A DNA stretch of 64,000 nucleotides from Streptomyces sp. H27-H1 (GTDB taxonomy: Bacteria > Actinomycetota > Actinomycetes > Streptomycetales > Streptomycetaceae): NCBI RefSeq assembly GCF_026627445.1, contig NZ_JAPNLJ010000036.1:1-64000 (forward strand). Reading direction: 5' to 3'. Within the stretch, counting starts at the first letter, position 1; every line of letters begins with the position of its first letter. Position numbers and translations under genes: made by a program. Positions 1 through 7,583 of this stretch are shown here, piece after piece. A model generated the notes under the pieces. It saw nothing but the letters and a program-made list of their open reading frames with translations, was not told the DNA's origin and ran no database searches.

Positions 1-116
1 CTCCCGGCCGACCAGCAGGGGCACGGTCTGACCTCAGAAGTCGATGCTTCCGGCGTCGAAAGTGCTCACCTGCTGGCGGCTACGGAACCAAGCATTCCCC
101 GGTTCCGCAGCTCCCA
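1..116 (-). other. Window edge: possible first codons of a leftward gene
   Basis: On the minus strand a GTG at 24-22 begins V-P-L-L-V-G-R-E and runs off the left edge, with a GAGG purine block about six bases upstream. A short open frame starting with ATG at 114 on the same strand reads 27 codons and stops at 33-31 (ending F-D-A-G-S-I-D-F). Neither is long enough to identify. This may be the start of a neighbouring gene or chance. Confidence 0.2.
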
Positions 117-647
117 TTAGGCGTCGCGCAGGGACAGGGCGTAGCGGCGGGCATGCCGGGTGCCACCCGGGAGCGGGAATCGCTCCGCAAGGGTCATGCC
201 CAGCCGCTCCGCCACCGAGACCGAGCGGACATTCGCATCGTCGATCATCGCCACAACCCCCTCCACCCCAGCCCCCCGCACCCGCTCCAACGTCGCCAGC
301 GCAGCGGCATACGCATAGCCCCGCCCCCAGGCGGACCGCCCGAGCCGCCAGCCGATCTCGATCTCACCGACCGGCCCCCACGCCTTCTCCGCCGGCCACG
401 GCTGCGCCCCGGTGAAGCCGATTACCTCGCCGTCCCCGTCCAGCAGTGTCCACAGGCAGAAGCCGAGCCGGGCGTCGTGCATCCGCTGTCGTGCGGTGAT
501 TTCCTCGTAGAAGGAGAGCTCGGCGGGTCCGCCGAGGAACTCCATGACATCGGGGTCGCGGAAGACCCGGTGCCAGGCGTGCGCGTCCTCGTCCGTGGGC
601 ACACGGAGCTGGACGACGGGGAGCGGCCGGGTCGGCGAGGTGGTCAC
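117..647 (-). CDS. GNAT family N-acetyltransferase (RimJ/RimL type)
   Basis: A 176-residue acetyltransferase that would move an acetyl group from acetyl-CoA to an amine; the substrate cannot be told. The acetyl-CoA loop is visible as R-S-A-W-G-R-G-Y-A around residue 120, preceded by the beta strand V-G-E-I-E-I-G-W-R and followed by A-N-V-R-S-V-S-V-A-E-R-L-G-M, which is typical of the RimJ/RimL branch. I chose the GTG at 647 because a GAAGGG ribosome site lies about seven bases upstream; an upstream ATG would add 16 residues unlike the family. It is divergent from the reductase at 743. Confidence 0.85.
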   Translation of the reverse strand: MTTSPTRPLPVVQLRVPTDEDAHAWHRVFRDPDVMEFLGGPAELSFYEEITARQRMHDARLGFCLWTLLDGDGEVIGFTGAQPWPAEKAWGPVGEIEIGWRLGRSAWGRGYAYAAALATLERVRGAGVEGVVAMIDDANVRSVSVAERLGMTLAERFPLPGGTRHARRYALSLRDA

Positions 648-742
648 AGGGCAGCCCTTCGGATCGCGATCTCTCTCGCTGCATAGACTGCACATGTCTT
701 GTGCCGTTGGGCACCCTTTATCGAGCCTTCGGGAGACCCGCC

Positions 743-2026
743 GTGACCGAGCCCCTCTCCGAGCACTCCGCCGACGTGATCGTCGTCGGGGCCGGGCCCG
801 CCGGCTCGACCACCGCTTATTACCTGGCCAAGGCCGGACTTGACGTCCTGCTCCTGGAGAAGACGGCCTTCCCGCGCGAGAAGGTCTGCGGCGACGGCCT
901 GACGCCGCGCGCCACGAAGCAGCTGGTGTCGATGGGCATCGACATTTCCGAGGAGGCCGGCTGGCTCCGCAACAAGGGGCTGCGGATCATCGGTGGCGGT
1001 CAGCGGCTCCAGCTGGACTGGCCCGAGCTCGCCTCCTTCCCCGACTACGGCCTGGTCCGCAAGCGCGACGACTTCGACGAGACGCTGGCCCGCCAGGCGC
1101 AGAAGGCCGGTGCCCGCCTCTACGAGCGCTGCAACGTCGGCGAGCCCGTCCGCGACCCCCGCACCGGCCACATCACCGGTGTGCGGGCGAAGCTGGGCGA
1201 GGAGAAGACCGAGGTCACCTTCAAGGCCCCGCTGGTGGTCGCGGCCGACGGCAACTCCTCGCGGCTCTCCCTGGCGATGGGCCTGCACCGCCGTGAGGAC
1301 CGCCCGATGGGCGTGGCCGTGCGTACGTACTTCACCTCGCCGCGCCACGACGACGACTACCTGGAGTCCTGGCTGGAGCTCTGGGACCGGCGCGGCGCCG
1401 AGGACCGGCTGCTGCCCGGCTACGGCTGGATCTTCGGCATGGGCGACGGCACCTCCAACGTCGGCCTCGGCATCCTCAACTCCTCCTCCGCCTTCAAGGA
1501 GCTGGACTGGCGCGAGGTTCTCAAGGCCTGGTGCGCCTCCATGCCGGAGGACTGGGGCTACACCCCCGAGAACATGACGCAGCCCATCCGCGGTGCGGCC
1601 CTGCCGATGGCCTTCAACCGGCAGCCGCACTACACCAAGGGCCTGCTGCTCGTCGGCGACGCGGGCGGGCTCGTCAACCCGTTCAACGGCGAGGGCATCG
1701 CCTATGCGATGGAGTCGGGACAGATCGCCGCCGACGTCATCGTCCAGGCCCACTCCCGCGCCACCCCCGCCCTGCGCGAACTGACCCTGCACAGCTACCC
1801 GAAGGTCCTCAAGGAGACCTACGGCGGCTACTACACCCTGGGCCGCGCCTTCGTGAAGCTCATCGGCAACCCGAAGATCATGAAGATCGCCGCCCAGCGC
1901 GGCCTGAGCCACCCGGTGCTGATGAAGTTCACCCTGAAGATGCTGGCCAACCTGACGGATCCCACGGGCGGCGACTCGATGGACCGCATCATCAACGGCC
2001 TCTCGAAGGTGGCCCCCAAGGCCTGA
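743..2026 (+). CDS. Geranylgeranyl reductase family FAD-dependent oxidoreductase
   Basis: A 427-residue flavoprotein. The N-terminal FAD-binding motif is V-I-V-V-G-A-G-P-A-G-S near residue 15, followed by the family signature C-G-D-G-L-T-P-R-A near residue 50 and the second FAD motif G-D-A-G-G-L-V-N-P-F-N-G-E-G-I near residue 310. These are hallmarks of the geranylgeranyl/digeranylgeranyl reductase family, whose actinobacterial member MenJ reduces a double bond of the menaquinone side chain. Lying just upstream of complex I fits a role in the menaquinone pool, but the substrate is inferred. The GTG at 743 has GGGAGA six bases upstream. Its last 21 bases and the two after the stop are repeated exactly at 2907-2929. 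Confidence 0.88.
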   Translation: MTEPLSEHSADVIVVGAGPAGSTTAYYLAKAGLDVLLLEKTAFPREKVCGDGLTPRATKQLVSMGIDISEEAGWLRNKGLRIIGGGQRLQLDWPELASFPDYGLVRKRDDFDETLARQAQKAGARLYERCNVGEPVRDPRTGHITGVRAKLGEEKTEVTFKAPLVVAADGNSSRLSLAMGLHRREDRPMGVAVRTYFTSPRHDDDYLESWLELWDRRGAEDRLLPGYGWIFGMGDGTSNVGLGILNSSSAFKELDWREVLKAWCASMPEDWGYTPENMTQPIRGAALPMAFNRQPHYTKGLLLVGDAGGLVNPFNGEGIAYAMESGQIAADVIVQAHSRATPALRELTLHSYPKVLKETYGGYYTLGRAFVKLIGNPKIMKIAAQRGLSHPVLMKFTLKMLANLTDPTGGDSMDRIINGLSKVAPKA

Positions 2027-2028
2027 CC
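2006..2028 (+). repeat. Left copy of 23-bp direct repeat
   Basis: Exact 23-bp sequence covering the last codons and stop of the reductase gene plus two bases; it starts AAGGTGGCCCCCAAGG. The second copy is at 2907-2929, in the same orientation. The two copies bracket the toxin-antitoxin pair. Confidence 0.9.
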
Positions 2029-2087
2029 ATGCAAGGCCGGGTCGCGCGGCAGGGAGCCGAGCGGCCCGGCGGGTGCCGCCTGAACAC

Positions 2088-2537
2088 TCAGACGTTGACG
2101 ACCTTCACCGTCGGTGCCCCGGGGAGTTGTTCGGCGGCCTCGCACAGGGCCGGGATGTGCGACTTGTCGGAGGTCACCAGCAGTACCGGGGGTGTGCAAA
2201 GGGCGGCCGTGGCCACCACGAGCGCATCCACCAGGCACTCGTGTCCGTCGAGGCCTGAGGCGTCCAGCAGCTTTGCCGCGGCGTCCATCACGACGTCACT
2301 GACCGGCTTCACGTCGAACCGCGACAGCAGGAACTGGAGCCGCTCGGCGGCTTCCCCGGGTCGGCGTACTTCCAAGGGTGTCAGAGCGGACAGCGCCACG
2401 CGCCGACCGCTCTGCTGAGCGAATTCGATGCGCGCCCGCATCCCCTCGTCACCGTCGACGTGTAGGGAAAGCCCTTGAGCATCGAGGACGAGCGTGCCCT
2501 CGCTCTTGGCCTTGATCTTGAGGCGCTTGCTCACCAC
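2088..2537 (-). CDS. PIN domain protein, VapC-type toxin
   Basis: A 149-residue PIN-domain protein, most likely the ribonuclease toxin of a VapBC-type pair. The acidic metal-binding positions expected of a PIN domain are visible: L-V-L-D-A near residue 18, T-P-L-E-V near 55, C-L-V-D-A-L near 102 and V-T-S-D-K near 124. VapC enzymes cut RNA, often initiator tRNA or 23S rRNA; the target here is unknown. It begins GTG GTG A, overlapping the antitoxin stop, so it is translationally coupled; the start could be 2537 or 2534. The module sits between two copies of a 23-bp repeat, which suggests acquisition. Confidence 0.8.
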   Translation of the reverse strand: MVSKRLKIKAKSEGTLVLDAQGLSLHVDGDEGMRARIEFAQQSGRRVALSALTPLEVRRPGEAAERLQFLLSRFDVKPVSDVVMDAAAKLLDASGLDGHECLVDALVVATAALCTPPVLLVTSDKSHIPALCEAAEQLPGAPTVKVVNV

Positions 2538-2773
2538 TCCTGTTCCGCCTGCCTCCGTGCTTCGACGGAGACGGGGCCGAATTCCTTGCGGTCGGCGGTC
2601 ACGACCTCACGGAGCTTCTGAGCGGCGAGCCACTCCTCCAAGGCTTCGGCCACAACGGAGGAGAAGCCGTTCTTGCCGGTGCGCTCCTCAACTTCCTTGA
2701 TCAACGATTGCGCCAGCGACACGGATCTCTTACCGGCCCGCTCGGCGGCCTGGTGGGCTACGTGGCTGCTCAT
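2531..2773 (-). CDS. Ribbon-helix-helix type antitoxin (VapB-like)
   Basis: An 80-residue protein just upstream of and overlapping the PIN toxin. Residues about 14-45 read like a ribbon-helix-helix fold: a beta strand K-R-S-V-S-L followed by two helices ending in F-S-S-V-V-A-E-A-L-E-E-W-L. The C-terminal third is charged (A-D-R-K-E-F-G-P) and would be the toxin-binding tail. Such antitoxins bind the toxin and repress their own operon. Start at the ATG at 2773; a longer frame upstream has no family-like residues. Gene order (antitoxin first) and the 7-base overlap support the pairing. Confidence 0.75.
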   Translation of the reverse strand: MSSHVAHQAAERAGKRSVSLAQSLIKEVEERTGKNGFSSVVAEALEEWLAAQKLREVVTADRKEFGPVSVEARRQAEQEW

Positions 2774-2982
2774 ACCTAAAACGTAACACCGCCGGTAGGA
2801 AAATTCTCGTCCAATGGCCACCTCGGTGGAATCCGAGGGGTGCGGGGGAAGGTCTCCAGTCCCCGTCGTCGGAGTAGCGAGCAGACGGCTCTGGCTCGGG
2901 ATAATCAAGGTGGCCCCCAAGGCCTGACCCGGACCGGGCACCCGGCACCCGGCCGGGCTCCCGGCGCGCCCCGCTCGGACCC
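2774..2982. other. Intergenic region with toxin-antitoxin promoter and right repeat
   Basis: Upstream of the antitoxin start this stretch is locally AT-richer than its surroundings (around 2775-2815), as expected for the leftward promoter, but I cannot assign -35 and -10 boxes with confidence. It also holds the right copy of the 23-bp repeat at 2907-2929. Confidence 0.4.
2907..2929 (+). repeat. Right copy of 23-bp direct repeat
   Basis: Exact copy of 2006-2028 (the 3' end of the reductase gene with its stop codon). Here it is not attached to any open frame of that family, so it looks like a displaced gene end left by insertion of the 2029-2906 segment. Confidence 0.9.
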
Positions 2983-3306
2983 TCACACGGTGGGGTCCGG
3001 CTGGTCGTGGAGGCCGGTGGCCGGGGCGGCGTACGGGGCTTCGGCGGTGCGGTGGACCGTTCGGATGCAGCGGGCCAGCAGGACCAGGCCGCAGAGCATC
3101 AGCGTCCCCGAGGCCGTCCAGTCGAGGGTGAGCGTGAGCGGGGAGCCGGGCTTCTGCCAGGGGCGGGTGGTGGTCAGCAGCCAGCCGCCGAGGGACAGGA
3201 GGCCGAGCCCGGCGGCGGCCGGGATGGCGGTGGGGTCGGTGGGGTCGGTGGTCGAACCGGTACCGGCATCAGCGGCGGGGCCTTCGCCGGATGGCCTGGT
3301 GATCAC
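2983..3306 (-). CDS. Small membrane protein of unknown function
   Basis: A 107-residue protein with a Thr/Pro/Asp-rich N terminus and two predicted membrane segments (about residues 28-46 and 62-84). I do not recognise a family. The GTG at 3306 is supported by a strong AGGAGG about nine bases upstream. It is divergent from the lipoprotein gene at 3488. Confidence 0.6.
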   Translation of the reverse strand: MITRPSGEGPAADAGTGSTTDPTDPTAIPAAAGLGLLSLGGWLLTTTRPWQKPGSPLTLTLDWTASGTLMLCGLVLLARCIRTVHRTAEAPYAAPATGLHDQPDPTV

Positions 3307-3487
3307 GGAGCACCACCTCCTGGGGTGACTCGGGCGTACTCGCCCGGGCCATCCTCGCAGGGCTCCGGCCGGTTCGCGGTGTGTTGCCCGTCAGACGGAC
3401 AAGTTACTTTCCGGGCAGGAAGTTTGGCCGACCACCAGATGAGAAGGCCTTGTCCCCGGCACCGGCCTGGCTGTTGAATTTCCGAGA

Positions 3488-4489
3488 GTGAACAGGTCTT
3501 CCGCGATACGCCCCCGGCCGCTCGGCCGCACCGCCCGCCGCACCGCCCTCCCGGCCGCCGCCCTGCTGGCGCTCGTCCTGGCCGGCTGCTCGGATCCGGC
3601 CGGCGGAGGCGGGCACGGGGAGCCGGACATCGGCGAGGTCGCCGTCGCCCCGGCCGCCGCCTCGCTCTCGCTGCCCCTGGACGCGTACACGGACACCGAC
3701 GCCGAGACGGCCCGCATGGGACAGGTCCAACAGCGTCTGCTCGCAAAGTGCATGGCCCGGTACGGATTCCCGTACGAGGAGGTCCGGACGAACGGCTCTG
3801 CGGCTGCCGGGGGTCCCGAGGGCCGGCACCGGACGCTCTTCGGAGCATCCGATCCGGTGTTCGCGGCGGCCCACGGGTACGACACGACCGCGGGCAAGGG
3901 GCGGCCGGTCAAGCCCCCGGCCCCCGAGCTGAGCGAGAGCGCCGCCGTGGTCATGCACGGCGAACGGGCGGGCGCCGGGCAGGGCGCCGAGCAGCCGCCG
4001 GACGCGCAGACCGAGGAGGAGGCCGCGCGGGTGGACAGCGGCATCGACGTCGGCGGGCAGAAGGTGCCGGCCGGCGGCTGCGTAAGGGAGGCGTACCGCA
4101 AGCTGTACGCGCCGACGAAGGACAGCGTGGACCTGTTGTTCCCCTTCGGGCTGGCGTCGGAGGCGCACGAACGCTCCAAGGGTGATTCGCGGGTGACCCA
4201 GGTACTGAAGAACTGGTCGGCGTGCATGGGGAAGTCCGGGTACACCGACCTGAACGATCCCTACGAGGTGGTCCAGAAGCTCGGCCTGGAGGCCGATCCG
4301 GGCGGCCCCAAAGCCGTCACCGCGGCCAAGGCCGACGTCGCCTGCAAGGGCGAGGTGAACCTCCTGGGCGTCTGGGTGGCGGTGGAGAAGGCCTACCAGG
4401 AGCGGCTGGTGGAGGAGCAGGCCGAGACCCTCGCGTTGTACAAGAAGCAGCGCGAGGCCCGCTTCAAGCTGGCGGCCGGGCTCTTCTGA
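3488..4489 (+). CDS. Putative lipoprotein
   Basis: A 333-residue predicted lipoprotein. It has an Arg-rich N terminus, a hydrophobic segment and a lipobox L-V-L-A-G-C around residues 30-35, so it should be exported and lipid-anchored. Two C-M-x3-G motifs stand out (C88 in K-C-M-A-R-Y-G-F and C246 in A-C-M-G-K-S-G-Y). The same motif occurs twice in the lipoprotein at 4567-5067, with which it is convergent. No enzyme motif is visible and the function is unknown. The start is a GTG with only a weak purine run upstream. Confidence 0.7.
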   Translation: MNRSSAIRPRPLGRTARRTALPAAALLALVLAGCSDPAGGGGHGEPDIGEVAVAPAAASLSLPLDAYTDTDAETARMGQVQQRLLAKCMARYGFPYEEVRTNGSAAAGGPEGRHRTLFGASDPVFAAAHGYDTTAGKGRPVKPPAPELSESAAVVMHGERAGAGQGAEQPPDAQTEEEAARVDSGIDVGGQKVPAGGCVREAYRKLYAPTKDSVDLLFPFGLASEAHERSKGDSRVTQVLKNWSACMGKSGYTDLNDPYEVVQKLGLEADPGGPKAVTAAKADVACKGEVNLLGVWVAVEKAYQERLVEEQAETLALYKKQREARFKLAAGLF

Positions 4490-4514
4490 GCCGTGCGCGG
4501 CCCTGCCCGCAGCC

Positions 4515-4572
4515 GGGCGCGCACCGTTCCGGAGGGCGCGGACCGCTGCAGGAGGGCGCGCACCGTTCAGGA
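4515..4572 (+). repeat. Three tandem copies of a ~20-bp repeat
   Basis: Copies at about 4515-4533, 4534-4553 and 4554-4572 follow GGGCGCGCACCGTTCCGGA with few changes. They fill the gap between two convergent lipoprotein genes, and the last copy contains the stop codon of the leftward one. Confidence 0.65.
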
Positions 4573-5067
4573 GGGCCGGGGCATGCACGCCCGGTACGCG
4601 TCGCGGTGGTCCCTCTTGAGCGCCTGCCACTGCTCGGAGGTGCCGCCTTCCTTCTGGTCCACCTCACCGGTGACCGGATTCGGGTCCGGATACCAGGAGA
4701 TGCCCCGTTCCCGCATGCACTCGGAGGCCTTGCGCGCGGCGGCGAGCTCCTGCGGGCCCGCGCGTACGGGGGAGGGCGCGGGGAGCAGCGGCAGGCAGGC
4801 CTTCTGCGCCTCGGCGTACCGCGGGCTCTCCTTCTCCACCACGTGCGGTGCTCCGTTCTCCCCGTAGGAGATGGTCATCCCGTGCTGCTGCATGCACGTG
4901 TAGAACGGGATGTCCGCCGTCGCGAGCGAGGGCGTGGCCGTGGCCGTGGGCCGGGGCCCCGGCCCGGGGTTCCCCGCTCCGGTGTTCTTCCCCGGGGTTT
5001 TTCCGTCTGCGCATCCGGCCAGTGCGATGCACAAGAGGAGTAACGAGGATATTTCGCGTACACGCAC
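4567..5067 (-). CDS. Putative lipoprotein
   Basis: A 166-residue predicted lipoprotein with a short signal sequence and lipobox I-A-L-A-G-C at residues 14-19, followed by a Gly/Pro/Thr-rich linker. The rest has two C-M-x3-G motifs (T-C-M-Q-Q-H-G-M and E-C-M-R-E-R-G-I) and ends in A-C-M-P-R-P-S. This resembles the larger lipoprotein at 3488-4489 in motif but not in overall sequence. Start is a GTG at 5067 with AAGGGA about ten bases upstream. Function unknown. Confidence 0.7.
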   Translation of the reverse strand: MRVREISSLLLLCIALAGCADGKTPGKNTGAGNPGPGPRPTATATPSLATADIPFYTCMQQHGMTISYGENGAPHVVEKESPRYAEAQKACLPLLPAPSPVRAGPQELAAARKASECMRERGISWYPDPNPVTGEVDQKEGGTSEQWQALKRDHRDAYRACMPRPS

Positions 5068-5312
5068 GAGGTTGTTTTCCCTTGCGGCCGGCGGAATGGA
5101 CGGGAACGTCCGTATGGGGGAGGCACGCAGGAGTGTCGGGGGATGGGTGGAAGGGTGCCCGGAGATGCTGATCAGGTGCCGGCAAGCCCGACAAGTCCGC
5201 TACGCGCCATGGTGGTTGTGGCCTGGTCAGCCGAGAAGTCCCTTGTCCGGGAGTGGCCCGGAAAGGTTTAATTCCGGCCGGAATCAATTCCCTGAAGATG
5301 GAGAAACGCGTA

Positions 5313-5726
5313 ATGAACAAGGCCCTTCGCAGACTCACCACCGGCTGCGCCACCGCTGTATCGGTGGGCGCCGTTCTCCTGGTGTCGGCCGGGTCGGCGG
5401 CCGCCAACACGGAGAGGAACGGCTATCTGGAAACCAGCGAGTTCGGCCTTTACTACAACTCCAACAACGGCGGCTGTGTCTTCGACCTGATGTCGTCGGA
5501 CTGGAACTTCTTCAACGACCTCTTCGTCGGGCCGGAGGGCTGCGCAGGGCGGAACCGGGTGACGAACGACGACACCGCGTCCTACCGGAACCGGGACACG
5601 TACACGTGGAAGGTGGGCACCGAAGCGAACCTCGCCGGTCTCATCGGCTCGCTTCCCCCGGGCTACGTGGGCAACGCCAGCATCAACTTCAAGAACAAGA
5701 TCACCTCGGCCACGTTCCTCGACTGA
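5313..5726 (+). CDS. Secreted peptidase inhibitor family I36 protein
   Basis: A 137-residue secreted protein. A Sec signal (about residues 1-32, ending S-A-A-A) is followed by a small domain with N-N-G-G-C-V-F-D-L, F-V-G-P-E-G-C-A-G and N-D-D-T-A-S-Y-R-N-R-D. Spaced glycines, two cysteines and the N-D-x-A-S-x-x-N-R pattern resemble the I36/SMPI family of Streptomyces metalloproteinase inhibitors with a crystallin-like fold. The ATG at 5313 has GGAGA eight bases upstream. The target protease is unknown; the family assignment is by pattern recognition only. Confidence 0.65.
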   Translation: MNKALRRLTTGCATAVSVGAVLLVSAGSAAANTERNGYLETSEFGLYYNSNNGGCVFDLMSSDWNFFNDLFVGPEGCAGRNRVTNDDTASYRNRDTYTWKVGTEANLAGLIGSLPPGYVGNASINFKNKITSATFLD

Positions 5727-5769
5727 GGCCCCGGGCCACTCCCAGGGCTTTCCCCCGGGCGCCCGGAAG

Positions 5770-5857
5770 CCCCTCAGGCGCCCCTGAGGGGCTCCAGGAG
5801 CCCCGGAGCGACACAAAGGCCGGTACTCCACCCCCGAGCGGGGGAGTACCGGCCTTT
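5770..5857. terminator. Two hairpins, bidirectional terminator
   Basis: The first hairpin pairs 5770-5777 with 5784-5791 (CCCCTCAG/CTGAGGGG). The second pairs 5815-5829 with 5843-5857, a perfect 15-bp stem ending in TTT on the plus strand and, reversed, on the minus strand. They lie between the convergent inhibitor and NlpC/P60 genes and would end both transcripts. Confidence 0.85.
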
Positions 5858-5895
5858 CGCGCGTCACCGGGAGCGGCCCGGGACTGCGGGGAATG

Positions 5896-6765
5896 TCAGA
5901 GGACGCGGACGGCGCCCGTCGGCTTGTCGTAGCTCAGGGAGCGCTCGACGATGCCGGTGCCGGAGTTCTGCGCGCCGACGAACTTGCCGCCGCCGACGTA
6001 CACGGCGACGTGGTACGCGCTGCCCTTGGAGCCCCAGTACAGGATGTCGCCCGCCTGGAGGGAGCTCAGGGAGACCGACGTGCCGTACGAGGACTGCGCC
6101 TGGGACATGCGCGGCAGGGTGATGCCGGCCTGGCGGTACGCGGCCTGGACGAGGCCGGAGCAGTCGAACGAGGACGGGCCGGTGCCGCCCATGACGTACG
6201 CCTTGCCGACCTGCGCGCGGGCGAAGTTGACGATGGCGGCGGCGGAGCCGGTCGCCGGGGCCGTGACGGTGCCCGAGCCCTGCGAGGAGGAGCCCTGCGA
6301 GGAAGAGCCCTTCGAGGAGGACGAGGAGTTGCTCTGCAGCCCGGTGCGGGCCGAGCTGCGGCTGGCGCGCTCTTCCTCGGCCTTGCGGTCCGCCTCTTCC
6401 TTGGCCTTCGCCTTCGCCTCGGCGTCGGCCTTCTCCTGGGCGTCGGCCTTGGCCTGCTTCGCCTCGGCGGCGGCGCCCGTGCGGGCGGTCGCCTCCAGGG
6501 CGTTGAGCTCGCCGTCGACGGCGGCGGCGCGGGTGTTCTCCGCGGCCTTGGTGACGGACGAGGACACCTCGGCGCTCAGGTCCAGGTCGAGGACCGGCAT
6601 TTCGAGCGTGGTCTCGTGCAGGGGCTCGGCGGAGGGGGTGGCGCTCGCCGTGCCGGCCATGGCCAGGGTGCTGAGGACGCCACCGGCAACTCCGGCGCGG
6701 ACCGCGAGCTTCGAGGCGCTGCGGCGGGGCTTCCGGTGGCTGGGTATGTGAGCGGTGAGGGACAT
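5896..6765 (-). CDS. C40 family peptidase (NlpC/P60), secreted cell-wall hydrolase
   Basis: A 289-residue secreted peptidoglycan endopeptidase. Residues 1-43 form a signal peptide (ending A-S-A), followed by an Ala/Glu/Lys-rich coiled coil (about 75-135), a Ser-rich linker (about 138-165) and a C-terminal NlpC/P60 domain. The catalytic Cys is in F-D-C-S-G-L-V near residue 200 and the His in A-Y-H-V-A-V-Y near 254. The family cleaves D-gamma-Glu to diaminopimelate bonds in stem peptides; the coiled coil plus linker layout is that of RipA/SwlA-like hydrolases. I chose the ATG at 6765 because it starts the signal peptide; a longer frame adds 50 unlikely residues. Confidence 0.88.
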   Translation of the reverse strand: MSLTAHIPSHRKPRRSASKLAVRAGVAGGVLSTLAMAGTASATPSAEPLHETTLEMPVLDLDLSAEVSSSVTKAAENTRAAAVDGELNALEATARTGAAAEAKQAKADAQEKADAEAKAKAKEEADRKAEEERASRSSARTGLQSNSSSSSKGSSSQGSSSQGSGTVTAPATGSAAAIVNFARAQVGKAYVMGGTGPSSFDCSGLVQAAYRQAGITLPRMSQAQSSYGTSVSLSSLQAGDILYWGSKGSAYHVAVYVGGGKFVGAQNSGTGIVERSLSYDKPTGAVRVL

Positions 6766-7346
6766 GGGTACAACCGCTATCAGGGCGTCGCGGTTGTCTT
6801 CAAGAAACGTGGTCTGCGCCACAGTTGCGCGCGAACCGGGCGAACCGGGCGCGTCGGACCTCTTTTTGACGCCGTAACGGGCGAATCGGGCACGCGTCCG
6901 TAGGGCTGTGATCATGGGTTATCTGTAATAAGTCCGAATTGATCTCCGGCCTACCATCCGCCCGCACAGATGGCCAAGCCCCCTTTCGGCGCCGCGAATC
7001 CGGAGTGGCGCAGGTCACAGAAGTGTCACGCCATGCGGACGCTGTGGCCCTCCTGTGACCGGACCGTGAAGATGTCGACGGGCCGGGGCGGGGTCAGGGC
7101 TGGGCCGAGGTCGGCGCGAGGCGGCCGCGGGGCGGCCGCCGGGTCGCCTCCGCACCGTCGCCGGGCCGCCCTCGGGTCACCCCCCGCTCACCCCCCGCGC
7201 CGCCTTCGGGTCGCCTCCGAGCCGCCGTCCGCGCGGGCCACCGCCCCGACTTAGTGAACGGGCGCACGCGTCCACTCCCGTACGCGCGGAGTCCCCCGAC
7301 CGGGGGACGGCGATCCCTTTATCATCACGCGCACCACCCTGCCAAT

Positions 7347-7374
7347 TTGCGTGCAGGGGCCACGATTTGATAGT
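7347..7374 (+). promoter_or_regulatory. Candidate upstream promoter for the nuo operon
   Basis: TTGCGT at 7347-7352 and GATAGT at 7369-7374, separated by 16 bases, resemble a housekeeping sigma -35/-10 pair. Transcription would begin near 7381. Inferred from sequence only. Confidence 0.4.
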
Positions 7375-7447
7375 GCGGCAGGCCTTCCACCTGCGACGAC
7401 AGGTGCGGATGTCACCTTTGGTGATCATGTGCATGCTTCGCGTATGA

Positions 7448-7531
7448 AGATCACCACTCATCGGGCTTCATGATCGTTCGTCAGGTGGTAGAGATCACAA
7501 ACTCGTTGTTGCAACCCGTGTCGCAGATCAC
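7448..7531 (+). repeat. Three helically phased AGATCAC direct repeats
   Basis: AGATCAC occurs at 7448-7454, 7492-7498 and 7525-7531. The spacings are 44 and 33 bases, both multiples of 11, so the sites face the same side of the helix just upstream of the nuoA promoter. This looks like activator binding; the factor is unknown. Confidence 0.45.
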
Positions 7532-7544
7532 AGATGGGCGGGCA

Positions 7545-7550
7545 TAGGAT
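7545..7550 (+). promoter_or_regulatory. Candidate proximal -10 box for nuoA
   Basis: TAGGAT at 7545-7550 would place a transcription start near 7557, just before the Rex-like operator. The matching -35 (near 7521-7526) is poor, which would fit an activator-dependent promoter. Confidence 0.35.
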
Positions 7551-7565
7551 GCGCAGCAGTCCGGC

Positions 7566-7583
7566 TTGTGAACTGCCTCACAT
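7566..7583 (+). promoter_or_regulatory. Candidate Rex (NADH/NAD+ sensor) operator
   Basis: The 18-base sequence TTGTGAACTGCCTCACAT matches the Rex operator consensus TTGTGAA-N4-TTCACAA at all but two positions. Rex is a repressor released by NADH that is known to control cyd and nuo genes in Streptomyces. The site lies between the candidate -10 box and the nuoA start, a good place for repression. Confidence 0.7.

Noticed and set aside
6766..7000. Cyclic-di-AMP (ydaO) riboswitch before the NlpC/P60 gene, as found for some Streptomyces wall hydrolases
   Set aside because: I could not find the conserved elements of that riboswitch in the leader on the minus strand.
7177..7461. A 94-codon minus-strand frame upstream of nuoA
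   Set aside because: It has no recognisable motif and lies over the nuo promoter region; non-coding is more likely.
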